Positions 16,250 through 24,283 of a stretch of 40,228 bases of DNA are shown here, piece by piece; the stretch's first letter is position 1, and each line of letters starts with the position of its first letter. A model generated the notes under the pieces. That model searched no databases. It was given only the letters and a program-made list of their open reading frames with translations, and had not been told where the DNA came from. This stretch comes from an uncultured Bacteroidales bacterium. Lineage in GTDB: Bacteria > Bacteroidota > Bacteroidia > Bacteroidales > Muribaculaceae. The stretch spans positions 1-40,228 of the forward strand of contig CAJLWO010000020.1 of the NCBI GenBank assembly GCA_905210435.1. Reading direction: 5' to 3'. Position numbers and translations under genes: made by a program.

Positions 16250-17419
16250 TTAGCGATTAGGGTCAAAACGTATAGGCAAATTCATATATACGTTAACTTT
16301 CTTTCCCTCATGTCGTCCCGGAATAAACTCAGGCAATAGTCTGACAACTCTCAGCACTTCTCTGTCAAGAGCAGAATCCGACCCCCTGACTATCTGTGGA
16401 TCGCACACATGACCTAATGTGTCAACATAAAACTTTACTATAACACTGCTTTGGAAATCATCAGCCATTCCTAAGGGATATTTGAGGTTATCAGCAATGA
16501 ACTTCAGCATCGCCCCCGGTCCTCCCTGGAACTCCGGCATTTGCTCCACTACATGATATATTTTATTCTCATCAGAGTTGGCTGTTAGAGCATCATTGTT
16601 TTCACACTGCGTAGCAATTATAGCAGAAGTTTTTACCTTTTTATGACTTTTCAAATCATCCTCTAATCTAAATACTACGGGAATAGTAAACCAATATTCA
16701 ACCGCTTTCCCATTGAGTATGGCAGGGTTGAATTTGGGCAATGTTCTTACTACACGGAGTACTTCCTCATCCAATGAAGGAAAGACTGATCTTATAATTT
16801 TTGCATCTCCGACAGAGCCATCTTCTTTAACCAAAAACTGGACAATAACACGTCCTTGAATATGAGAATCATAAGCATTTTGAGGGTATTGAATATGTTG
16901 TGAAATCCATTCCATCAGTTTTTCATCGCCACGGGGGAATGTAGGGCGAACATCTACAATAGCCTCATATACATTATCTTCTTGTTCAAGGTCGATAATA
17001 TCTCCCGGAACAGGATACTTAGTATCTTCTATTTCGCCCTTTTTTATCACAACAGTGTCTTTAATTGCCGGCAATTCGCCTTCGTCCTCAATACTGTCAG
17101 TTGCCTCTATTTGTTCAATGGGTGCCACAGGCTCGCCCTGCAATGTTTCACTTGACTGATTCGATGATGATGTGCCGTTGCACCCGGACATAAGAATCAT
17201 TCCTGCTGAAATTCCGGCAATGGCTACGGCTTTCCCAGCGAGAGAGCGGGCGCGGAGTTGCTGCTCCAAGTAGCGCACTTCTGCCTCACATTTAGGGCAT
17301 GTGCCGAGGCAGTCGCCCTTATAGCGGCATTCCGATGTGGCGAACTCTATGCCGTTGGCCTCGGCAATCTGCCGGCGTATCTCTTTCAGTATCTTGCAGG
17401 TCTGCTTTCCTCGTGCCAT
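16250..17419 (-). CDS. Double TonB C-terminal domain protein with an N-terminal four-cysteine head
   Basis: Residues 1-50 form a conserved Bacteroidales head with a possible metal-binding cluster at Cys31, Cys37, Cys41 and Cys44. A membrane segment follows at about 61-79, ending in MSGC (Cys80), which resembles a lipobox but is too internal for a normal signal peptide. After an acidic linker there are two TonB C-terminal domains, about residues 160-252 and 295-386, each with the pattern PEF or PTF, YP, VxVxF and DGxV or LGHV. TonB domains pass energy to outer-membrane transporters; having two in tandem is unusual. No ExbB or ExbD is nearby. It starts 2 bases after the radical SAM stop, so the two are one operon. 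Its actual partner is unknown. Confidence 0.8.
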   Translation of the reverse strand: MARGKQTCKILKEIRRQIAEANGIEFATSECRYKGDCLGTCPKCEAEVRYLEQQLRARSLAGKAVAIAGISAGMILMSGCNGTSSSNQSSETLQGEPVAPIEQIEATDSIEDEGELPAIKDTVVIKKGEIEDTKYPVPGDIIDLEQEDNVYEAIVDVRPTFPRGDEKLMEWISQHIQYPQNAYDSHIQGRVIVQFLVKEDGSVGDAKIIRSVFPSLDEEVLRVVRTLPKFNPAILNGKAVEYWFTIPVVFRLEDDLKSHKKVKTSAIIATQCENNDALTANSDENKIYHVVEQMPEFQGGPGAMLKFIADNLKYPLGMADDFQSSVIVKFYVDTLGHVCDPQIVRGSDSALDREVLRVVRLLPEFIPGRHEGKKVNVYMNLPIRFDPNR

Positions 17420-17421
17420 AA

Positions 17422-18063
17422 TCAGTGTTTTCGGATTTGGTAGGTAAATAGATCGAATCGGTTGAAGCCGAGTGCTTCAAGAGCCTGGCGACTAATCTTG
17501 CGGTCGGCGTCGGCATTATAGTTTGGTATCATCGGTATGCGGATTATACAGTCTTGCTGTCGCCGGGCATCAGCAATCAGGCGGAGATTGTCAAGAACAA
17601 GGTCATTGTTCTCCATCGTATAGTTACGGTAAATGTCGGGATTCATATCCTTGATGTCGATAATCAGAGTATTGACTACCGGGAGCAACGCCTCGATGTT
17701 GACTGTTGGGACATTGAGCGATGTTTCAAGATTAATCTGCCAAGCTGGGGCGCAAAGTCTACGAAACTCGCGGATGAAATCAGGGCGCTGACAGGGTTCA
17801 CCGCCTCCGAAAGTGACGCCGCCATTTGTGACGAGAAAATATAATTCATCAATCCTCACTTCATCATAAAGCGACTGCGGCGAATATTCGCGGAAACGCC
17901 CGCCATCACCGAGCGACTGAGGATTCAGGCAATATCGGCAACGGAGCGGACAGCCATGAAAAGCCACAAGCGTTGTCACGCCGTCGCCGTCGGTAGAAAG
18001 ACGGTGACGCGCCACACCAATTATTTTGGCACGTTGCATCTTGAAAGGTCGATTGTTTGCCAT
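17422..18063 (-). CDS. Radical SAM activating enzyme (pyruvate formate-lyase activase / NrdG-like)
   Basis: The CxxxCxxC cluster for the 4Fe-4S centre is CPLRCRYC, about residues 38-45 from the ATG at 18063. GGGEP follows about 45 residues later and contacts AdoMet. The size, about 213 residues, and the single domain match glycyl-radical activases. No glycyl-radical enzyme is adjacent, so the target is unknown. ATGs exist at 18069, 18063 and 18039. A TAACTTTG promoter element overlaps the first, so 18063 (leaderless) or 18039 (21-base leader) is more likely. It is followed directly by the TonB-domain gene. Confidence 0.85.
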   Translation of the reverse strand: MANNRPFKMQRAKIIGVARHRLSTDGDGVTTLVAFHGCPLRCRYCLNPQSLGDGGRFREYSPQSLYDEVRIDELYFLVTNGGVTFGGGEPCQRPDFIREFRRLCAPAWQINLETSLNVPTVNIEALLPVVNTLIIDIKDMNPDIYRNYTMENNDLVLDNLRLIADARRQQDCIIRIPMIPNYNADADRKISRQALEALGFNRFDLFTYQIRKH

Positions 18064-18066
18064 ATG

Positions 18067-18074
18067 CAAAGTTA
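18067..18074 (-). promoter_or_regulatory. -7 element TAACTTTG for the radical SAM-tonB operon
   Basis: This exact TAnnTTTG match on the minus strand overlaps the first possible start codon. It predicts transcription starting at about 18060. Confidence 0.45.
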
Positions 18075-18111
18075 CAACAAAATCCTGTAACTCTGTGATA
18101 ATTGGGTAAGA

Positions 18112-18258
18112 AAAAATCCGCTGTGCAGGGGCCGTCGGAATATTTGATCTCGCAGAGATTTATCACTTTGTCGCTTCGGTCAATCAAGAGATAAATTTGC
18201 GCACCGGGATGCTCATCATTAGCAACTGTACGCCACGAGTATTCATTTGGAAGCGTGA
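18112..18258 (-). pseudogene. C-terminal fragment of a DUF234/AAA-type ATPase
   Basis: The minus strand reads PNEYSWRTVANDEHPGAQ followed by IYLLIDRSDKVINLCEIKYS. This is the characteristic C-terminal nuclease-like block (GAQIDLLIDR, INLCEMK) of a family of AAA ATPases that occur in many copies in Bacteroidales. No start, Walker motifs or ATPase domain are present, and similarity ends near 18,112. It is a leftover of a lost gene. Confidence 0.65.
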
Positions 18259-18313
18259 AACATTGTTAAGACTTATAATATCCCATAGCTCGTTTTGCGT
18301 CACGCTTCCAAAT
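18245..18313. repeat. Perfect 14-bp inverted repeat
   Basis: ATTTGGAAGCGTGA (18245-18258) and TCACGCTTCCAAAT (18300-18313) are exact reverse complements 41 bases apart. A related ATTTGGAAACTTGA follows at about 18,332. The rest of 18,260-18,510 shows no gene that I accept. The repeat may be an operator or the trace of an excised element. Confidence 0.5.
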
Positions 18314-18513
18314 CTATGATTTCCGGGATGCATTTGGAAACTTGACGAGATAGCGTGGGGTGATAATCGTAAATAACGGGATTCCACGAGAGTGTCAAAC
18401 ATAATAGTTTTTACATACATTTGGCTCCGTATGGGTAATAGAAGTCGGATTAGTTTGGCTTGGGCTATAATAAGCTCTGTGCATGAAATAGCGGAAGCGG
18501 TATTATGTCTATA

Positions 18514-18562
18514 TAAAAAAATATCTTGGCGCGGACCTTGATGTCAGTCCGCGCCAAGATAT
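18514..18562 (-). terminator. Strong terminator of the muropeptide cluster
   Basis: ATATCTTGGCGCGGAC (18521-18536) pairs perfectly with GTCCGCGCCAAGATAT (18547-18562). On the minus strand seven T follow. It lies about 30 bases after the last gene of the cluster. Confidence 0.85.
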
Positions 18563-18590
18563 ATGGGTAGACGTATGTTGATGTTTTACG

Positions 18591-19445
18591 TTAGTTGCGC
18601 ACGTGGTAGGAGATGAGGCCTTCCATCGGGGATGCGATGACTTTGCCTACGTTGCAGTCGATGGCTGCGGCGGCTTCCTGGAGCACGTCGCGGAAGTGGT
18701 AGGCCACGGAGCCTACGAAGTTGACGGGCAGCGTCTTGTAGGCCATGTAGTGGGCCACGTTGCGCACGAAGAACGATTTGAACGAGTTGAGCACGAGACG
18801 GTGTATCGACGGTTCCTCGATATATTTTGCGAGGAACGGGGTCAGTGACGCGAGGAAACGGTTGGCTTCGGGGTTGCTGTACACGCGGCGTATCACGGTG
18901 TCCATGTCGAGGTCGTACTGCTCGCGGAATTTAAGGCAAAGTTCCGGAGGAAGCTGCTTTTTGAATACGTCGGAGATAAGCTGTCGTCCGAGCACGGCGC
19001 CGCTTCCCTCGTCGCCGAGGATATAGCCTAAGGGCGCTACCGAGTCGATGATTTTCTCTCCGTCGTAAAGACATGAATTGGACCCGGTGCCGAGTATGCA
19101 CGCTATGCCGGGCTGGCTGCCGCACAACGCTTTTGCCGCACCCGTCATATCGCTCTCCACGGCTATCACCGAGAACGGGAATGAGTTTTTCAGCGCCTTT
19201 TCGACCGCGCGGTTATATTCGCCGCCGCGGCATCCGGCTCCGTAGTAATATATGCGTTCAATCTGTTCGAGGGGTATCTGGAATTGCGGAGCCACTTCGT
19301 CGGCTACGCGTTGCGACATCTCCTCGTAGGTGAGCATTACAGGGTTCATGCCTGTAGTGTTGAACTCCATGATTTTCTCTGTCTTTTCGAGCAGGCACCA
19401 TTTGATGCCACTGCTTCCGCCATCTGCGATAAGTATCATATTCAA
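18591..19445 (-). CDS. BadF/BadG-type sugar kinase, likely N-acetylmuramate or N-acetylglucosamine kinase (MurK-like)
   Basis: The fold is that of the ASKHA ATPases: phosphate-1 loop ADGGSSGIKW near the start, phosphate-2 region GTGSNSCLYDG near residue 120, the GDEGSG motif near 145, and a C-terminal adenosine region with GSVAYHF. At 284 residues it has the size of BadF/BcrA-type GlcNAc and MurNAc kinases. The next gene upstream encodes the muramidase NamZ, whose product is MurNAc, and then an AmpG-like permease. This resembles the MurT-MurK arrangement of Tannerella forsythia. The most likely reaction is ATP-dependent phosphorylation of imported MurNAc. No MurQ etherase is in the window. 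Substrate is inferred from context. Confidence 0.82.
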   Translation of the reverse strand: MNMILIADGGSSGIKWCLLEKTEKIMEFNTTGMNPVMLTYEEMSQRVADEVAPQFQIPLEQIERIYYYGAGCRGGEYNRAVEKALKNSFPFSVIAVESDMTGAAKALCGSQPGIACILGTGSNSCLYDGEKIIDSVAPLGYILGDEGSGAVLGRQLISDVFKKQLPPELCLKFREQYDLDMDTVIRRVYSNPEANRFLASLTPFLAKYIEEPSIHRLVLNSFKSFFVRNVAHYMAYKTLPVNFVGSVAYHFRDVLQEAAAAIDCNVGKVIASPMEGLISYHVRN

Positions 19446-19479
19446 TCAGTTTTTGTTGTTTTCTCTCATTCGACGGCTA

Positions 19480-20718
19480 TCACCGGTAGAGGTGGTAGCG
19501 CTCTTTAGTATAGTTGAACCGTTGTATGTCTTTGTTCCAGACCGGTAGTATGGAATCGACCTTGTATTTATTTTTGATGAGTTTTTCCCTGATTTTTTTA
19601 CTTCCTACTACATTATCAAACATTTTAATATTGTTTTTGTTTGCTGCCGTAGCAGTTAAAGGTGACTGCCGGGGATACATCGCGTGCAGTTCCTGCATGA
19701 CATAAAACTGAACAGTCGTCAGTTGCGCCGAATCCGGGTCGGTCACGTATACCTCAACTCCTTTCACAGGCTGACCTTTGAATATCCCGTAGTATGGCGT
19801 ATAGTGAACAGGTCTGAACTTCACGCCGGGCAATTCGAGCGCGTTAAGGCGCGCCGACAGCTTTCCGGCATCGTCAATCCAGGGTGCGGCAAAAGTTTTG
19901 AACGGCAACGTATATCCCACGCCTATCGAAATCCAGCCGAGTTCGCCGGCAATACCTGTGGCGGGGTAGTACAGGCAGGTCTGCTCCGACGGAATGTGCG
20001 GAGAGGGGAGCACCCAGGGCAGCCCGGTGCGGCTGTAAGTCATGTCGCGGGTCCACCCGGTCATCGGTATGACTGTCAGTTTCAGCCTGTCGGCACCTTT
20101 TATCAGCCCTTCCCCCTTGAGGTAGAGGGCGAGTTCGCCGGGAGTGAGACCGTAGAGATAGGGTATCGGATACTGGCTCACGAAAGATATGCAGTCGGGT
20201 TCGGTGAGCGGACCTTCCACACGTATTCCTCCGAGAGGATTCGGCCTGTCGAGCACTACAAACACTATGCCGGCCTCGGCGGCAGCCTCCATTGCCTTGC
20301 CCATGGTGGAGATGAACGTGTATGAACGGCACCCGTTGTCCTGTATGTCATATACGAGCGCGTCGATACCTTTGAGCATTTCGGGCGTCGGCTTTTTTGT
20401 CGCGCCGTATATTGAATACACTTTGACTCCGGTAGCCGCGTCGGTCGATGTAGCCACACGTGCCCCCGCCGCCACATCGCCGCGTATACCATGCTCGGGA
20501 GCGAACATAGCCGCCAGTTCCACACCCTCGGCTGCCGCCAAAATATCGGGCGTGGCATTGAGCTGCGGGTCGACTCCTGTCGGATTGGTTATAAGGCCCA
20601 CACGCTTGCCGCGTAGTGCCTCGAAGCCCGATTCGCGCAGTGTCACGATGCCCGGTTTTACCTGGGCCGACAGCATGACCGACACGAGCAGCAGTAGGGA
20701 TAATATTGTTTTTTTCAT
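19480..20718 (-). CDS. namZ: Exo-beta-N-acetylmuramidase NamZ (DUF1343, GH171)
   Basis: NamZ releases MurNAc from the non-reducing end of peptidoglycan fragments. A signal peptide of about 20 residues (hydrophobic LSLLLLVSVMLSAQ) points to the periplasm. Typical family blocks follow: LITNPTGV, PEHGIRGD, YDIQDNGCRSYTF, DRPNPLGG and a C-terminal part with KIREKLIKNK. The length of 412 residues is normal. It ends 34 bases before the sugar kinase and starts 4 bases after the permease stop, so all three are one operon. The assignment is by strong motif match. Confidence 0.93.
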   Translation of the reverse strand: MKKTILSLLLLVSVMLSAQVKPGIVTLRESGFEALRGKRVGLITNPTGVDPQLNATPDILAAAEGVELAAMFAPEHGIRGDVAAGARVATSTDAATGVKVYSIYGATKKPTPEMLKGIDALVYDIQDNGCRSYTFISTMGKAMEAAAEAGIVFVVLDRPNPLGGIRVEGPLTEPDCISFVSQYPIPYLYGLTPGELALYLKGEGLIKGADRLKLTVIPMTGWTRDMTYSRTGLPWVLPSPHIPSEQTCLYYPATGIAGELGWISIGVGYTLPFKTFAAPWIDDAGKLSARLNALELPGVKFRPVHYTPYYGIFKGQPVKGVEVYVTDPDSAQLTTVQFYVMQELHAMYPRQSPLTATAANKNNIKMFDNVVGSKKIREKLIKNKYKVDSILPVWNKDIQRFNYTKERYHLYR

Positions 20719-20722
20719 CGTG

Positions 20723-22060
20723 TCACTGTTTTTGGCCGAATTTTGGCTCGATTTTCACTATGGAGGATACAAAAATGGTGGCGGCACAGCAGATGGTGGC
20801 GAATATGAAAAGACCTTCGTAGCCTATTTTTGTCACTATCCATCCGGCGGCCATGCCCGGGAGCATCATTCCGGCAGCCATAAAACCGGTACACAATGCA
20901 TAATGCGATGTGGCGAATTCTCCTTCGGAAAAATAAATGAGATAGAGGAAAAATGCAGTGATTCCAAAGCCGTAGAAGAATTGCTCGACGAATATGCAAA
21001 TGTCGATGATAACCACTGACGGCTCTGAGAATTGACTTAGCAGCAGGAATATGGCACAGGTGGCCGGTATGCACAGCGCCATCGGGCGCATCATCTTTTT
21101 CAATCCATAGCGTGAGACTATCAGACCGCCCAATATGCCGCCTATCGTCAGGCCGCATACACCGAAAACACCGTATGTAAGGGCGACGTCCTGGTCTGTA
21201 AGTCCAAGACCTCCTTGGGCGACAGGATCGAGGAGAAACAGATTCAGCATCTTCTCAAGAAATGCTTCCGGAAGTCTGAACAATAATATGAACGCGACAG
21301 CGGTTCCTGCATGCTTTTTCTTAAAGAAAGTGACTACCGTAAGCCAAAATTCTTTGAATATTTCACTACTGCTCCGAGATGTAACCGCCCCTCCGTTCTC
21401 CGGTCGCGGCATCGCGAAACTGTTGTAGATTGAGCCAATGATGAATATCGCGGCCAGCATGACGAACGCTATTGTCCATGCCGTATGAGAATTTCCGGTA
21501 ATCAATATGAATGTTCCGGCGATATAGAGTACTACACCGTTGGAAAACACCTTCGCGAGCCGGTAGAATGTCTGTCGTATGCCCACGAAATAGCTCTGCT
21601 GATGCTCGTCGAGCGATATCAGATAAAATCCGTCTGAGGCAATGTCATTGGTTGCCGAAGCAAATGCTATCAGCCAGAATATTATCAGCGTCCCCTCGAA
21701 AAAGAGAGATGTGTTTAACAGGAAAGCGCCTATGGCAAAAGCGACACCGATGACCCACTGCATTGTGATGCTCCACCATCGTTTGGTGCGGATGATGTCG
21801 ATGAACGGACTCCAAATTGGTTTGATTACCCAGGGCAGATATATCAAGCTCGTGAAAAATGCGTTTTCTTCTTTGGGTATGCCGAGATTTTCATACATGG
21901 TCACAGATATTACAACCACGATGAAATATGGCAGCCCTGAGAGAAAATATAATGAAGGTATCCAGAACCATGGTTGGCGTCCGGTTCTGGAATTTACGGG
22001 TTGCGAGCCGGTCGTGGCCGGTATGGGCTCCGGTGCTTCTTGGAGTGAAATCTTATTCAT
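20723..22060 (-). CDS. AmpG-like major facilitator permease for muropeptides or amino sugars
   Basis: This is a 445-residue inner-membrane protein with about 12 hydrophobic spans. An N-terminal cytosolic tail of about 30 residues precedes FLSGLPYFIVVV and SLIYLPWVIKPIWSPFID, a block typical of AmpG transporters. ATNDIASDGFY near residue 138 is also AmpG-like. Neighbours (muramidase, sugar kinase, amidase) support uptake of anhydro-muropeptides or MurNAc. Its first 8 bases overlap the end of the SpoIID-domain gene, so translation is coupled. Confidence 0.88.
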   Translation of the reverse strand: MNKISLQEAPEPIPATTGSQPVNSRTGRQPWFWIPSLYFLSGLPYFIVVVISVTMYENLGIPKEENAFFTSLIYLPWVIKPIWSPFIDIIRTKRWWSITMQWVIGVAFAIGAFLLNTSLFFEGTLIIFWLIAFASATNDIASDGFYLISLDEHQQSYFVGIRQTFYRLAKVFSNGVVLYIAGTFILITGNSHTAWTIAFVMLAAIFIIGSIYNSFAMPRPENGGAVTSRSSSEIFKEFWLTVVTFFKKKHAGTAVAFILLFRLPEAFLEKMLNLFLLDPVAQGGLGLTDQDVALTYGVFGVCGLTIGGILGGLIVSRYGLKKMMRPMALCIPATCAIFLLLSQFSEPSVVIIDICIFVEQFFYGFGITAFFLYLIYFSEGEFATSHYALCTGFMAAGMMLPGMAAGWIVTKIGYEGLFIFATICCAATIFVSSIVKIEPKFGQKQ

Positions 22061-23339
22061 AAGCTCTTGTGATGGTTGTATGGGGATAATAATGCCCCAG
22101 TATCTGTCGGAAATCGTACCCGGCCACGCTCATGGCGGCTGCGCCTATCTGGCAAAGCCCCACGCCGTGTCCCCAGCCTGCTCCCCGGAGCGTAAAGGTA
22201 GTGATTTTTTTGTCTCCGCCGGCTATTTCTTGCGACTTTTCTACAATAAAGGCCGACGAGTAGAGGTGCGACGGTGACAGCAGGCGGCGTATCTCGAGCT
22301 CTTTCCCTATAGTTTTGGTCAGTTTACTGCCCGTTATCTTCAACCGGCAGATACGTCCTGACGGTCCGCGCTGTAGCGGTGTGAGGTCGATTATTTCGCC
22401 GAAATCGAGTCCCGATTTGCGGCGTATCAGGTCGGATAGTTCGGCCGAGTCGACTGTCACGCTCCATCGGTAGAAGTCGGTGGTCGATTGGTCGAAATTG
22501 TTAAGCACCATTCCGAGCAGGTCGGCATCCGACGTGTTGCAGAATGCTTCCGGACGCGAGAGTATCCATTGCGCGGCGCCCTCTTCGGTAGTTAGGTCGG
22601 GCAGCGGTGATGCCGGAAGCGTGTCGCGGAACGATTTCAGGTAGGGATGCCGTTCGTTGTCCCAGCAAGTCGGAAATTCCTCGGTGGCTCCGCCGCAGCA
22701 TTTCGAGAAACGTGCGTCGCATATTTCGCCGTCATGCATCAGCACGAGTCCTTCGGTCGCCTTCACGGCCTCGTCGGCAGCGGGTGTGGTAAGGCGCGTC
22801 ACCCCCTGGTAGCGCTGGCAATGGTCGTCGGCGCAGACATCGAATAGCGTGTGGTCCTCCCGGTCGTACCATCGTATTATCTCGTCGCCTTCAACGCTCT
22901 CCGACGGCTTAGTCTCGGTCGGGCGGCGTCCTATCTGACGCAATACCCAGCTGCGCGATATTACGGCATGCGCTTTCAGAAACTCTACGGGCGACGCGGC
23001 GTTCATCTCCGACGATATGACGCTGCGCAGATAGTCCTCCACGTCCACGTGGTTGATTACCACAAGCATGCCGTTGTCGGGAACAAGCTCGACCGACCCG
23101 CGGAAGCGCTGCGACTGGCGCTGCTCCCAGTGGAAGCCTACACCGATGGTCACTCCGGCGACTTCAAATACCGAATTATCCGATGCCGGAGCGACGAGCA
23201 GCGGTTCGCTGATTTCGGATATGCTGAAATGCCGACTGCCGGTCTCGGCGAAACCGGATATGAAGTTGATGTCGACTTCGGGTGCCGACATGAGTCCTAC
23301 CGCGAGGACGGGACGTGTATTATTGCGTGTTGAGGTCAT
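22053..23339 (-). CDS. SpoIID/LytB-domain protein
   Basis: SpoIID-domain proteins include a lytic transglycosylase of sporulating bacteria and the amidase enhancer LytB. This 428-residue member has the family blocks VEDYLRSVISSEMNA, LKAHAVISRSWVL, RYQGV, a CCGGATEEF stretch, and a C-terminal GWGHGVGLCQIGAAAMSVAGY. No signal peptide or membrane segment is visible, so it appears cytosolic, which is odd for a cell-wall enzyme. It overlaps the DUF4922 gene by 20 bases and the permease gene by 8. In this setting it may cleave imported glycan fragments. That is inference. Confidence 0.87.
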   Translation of the reverse strand: MTSTRNNTRPVLAVGLMSAPEVDINFISGFAETGSRHFSISEISEPLLVAPASDNSVFEVAGVTIGVGFHWEQRQSQRFRGSVELVPDNGMLVVINHVDVEDYLRSVISSEMNAASPVEFLKAHAVISRSWVLRQIGRRPTETKPSESVEGDEIIRWYDREDHTLFDVCADDHCQRYQGVTRLTTPAADEAVKATEGLVLMHDGEICDARFSKCCGGATEEFPTCWDNERHPYLKSFRDTLPASPLPDLTTEEGAAQWILSRPEAFCNTSDADLLGMVLNNFDQSTTDFYRWSVTVDSAELSDLIRRKSGLDFGEIIDLTPLQRGPSGRICRLKITGSKLTKTIGKELEIRRLLSPSHLYSSAFIVEKSQEIAGGDKKITTFTLRGAGWGHGVGLCQIGAAAMSVAGYDFRQILGHYYPHTTITRAYE

Positions 23340-24177
23340 GTGTCAGTTCGTTGATTTCTGATTGGCTGAAGCATAGCCGGGAGTAAATGCTTCTGATTGT
23401 ATCGGTGGTGATGTTTTCGTAATCCTTAAGCCGCGGAGCCACGATGACGCCGGCCAAATCGATTGAGGCGGGACTTATCAGCATGCCCTCCTCGCCGTAG
23501 AAGTCGGGGCGGTGGCGCCGCCGCGGTATGATTGTGAGTTCCGGTACGCCGCTTTCGCAGGTGCAGAATATATTGACTTTCGGTTCACTCTCCTCCCTGT
23601 CGCGTGGCAGGCAGTCCAAAGCAGCGTCCACGCCATGCTGCGAGGCTTTCTCTCCGCTTAGTCTGATTACGCCGAACGGCAGCGCTGTTGTCCCGAACAT
23701 CGGCAGTGCCGACCTTCTCACGGCCTGAAAGTGGAAATGGTCGGGTGCGGAAGCTCCACATGCCGGCCCGTTGTAGAATATGGCGAAATCGGGCAGAAGC
23801 GACGATAGCCGTGTCATGTCGGCGATGGCGCCGACTGTCGACTGCGGCCTGTGCTCTTTGGCTATGATTGTGAAGTGCTCGGGCAGGATAGGGAACGGGT
23901 TGACCAGAATGCGGTAATCCCCCCAGTCGATATGCTGTTGCTGCGGCGGCCGGTTGGCATCGCACAGGAAGCATCGCCGCGCCGCAATCGATGCCTTGTC
24001 GACTTTGGCGGCCGACGACTGTATGCGTGCCGGATTGTGCGACACGGTCACGCCGAACCCGTCGATGTCCATCTCCCGCGTCAGCACATTGTCAAGTGCG
24101 GCAAAACGTGCGGCAGCCTCGGGCCACATCTCCAACTGCCGCCTGAAAAAGTCGGTTACTTCATTTTGTGTCAACAT
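23320..24177 (-). CDS. DUF4922 protein, HIT/GalT-like
   Basis: This 285-residue protein matches DUF4922: HNPARIQSSAAKVD, RRCFLC near residue 70, RILVNPFPILPEHFTI, and NGPACGASAPDHFHFQA near residue 145. The HFHFQ part resembles the HxHxQ motif of HIT and GalT-type nucleotidyl transferases and phosphorylases, and the preceding CxxC-like site could bind zinc. No function is proven for the family. Its place among MurNAc-handling genes suggests it acts on a sugar phosphate or nucleotide sugar from wall recycling. It is the gene before the SpoIID-domain protein and overlaps it. Confidence 0.82.
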   Translation of the reverse strand: MLTQNEVTDFFRRQLEMWPEAAARFAALDNVLTREMDIDGFGVTVSHNPARIQSSAAKVDKASIAARRCFLCDANRPPQQQHIDWGDYRILVNPFPILPEHFTIIAKEHRPQSTVGAIADMTRLSSLLPDFAIFYNGPACGASAPDHFHFQAVRRSALPMFGTTALPFGVIRLSGEKASQHGVDAALDCLPRDREESEPKVNIFCTCESGVPELTIIPRRRHRPDFYGEEGMLISPASIDLAGVIVAPRLKDYENITTDTIRSIYSRLCFSQSEINELTHDLNTQ

Positions 24178-24225
24178 GTCATTATGATGTCAAAAAAGTT
24201 ATTCGCACTAACGTCCTCCGGAATT

Positions 24226-24254
24226 GTAGGGACGCACGGTCTGTGCGTCCCTAC
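24226..24254. repeat. REP-like palindrome between the GT2 and DUF4922 genes
   Basis: GTAGGGACGCAC and GTGCGTCCCTAC form a perfect 12-bp stem around GGTCT. The same core occurs at 30,053-30,080. It may act as an RNA hairpin that tunes expression within the cluster. Confidence 0.7.
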
Positions 24255-24283
24255 TTCGTTGAATTTCGCTTTTTTACCCACTG

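Noticed and set aside
18184..18420. A 78-codon minus-strand frame
   Set aside because: It is out of frame with the recognisable ATPase fragment and shows no conserved pattern.
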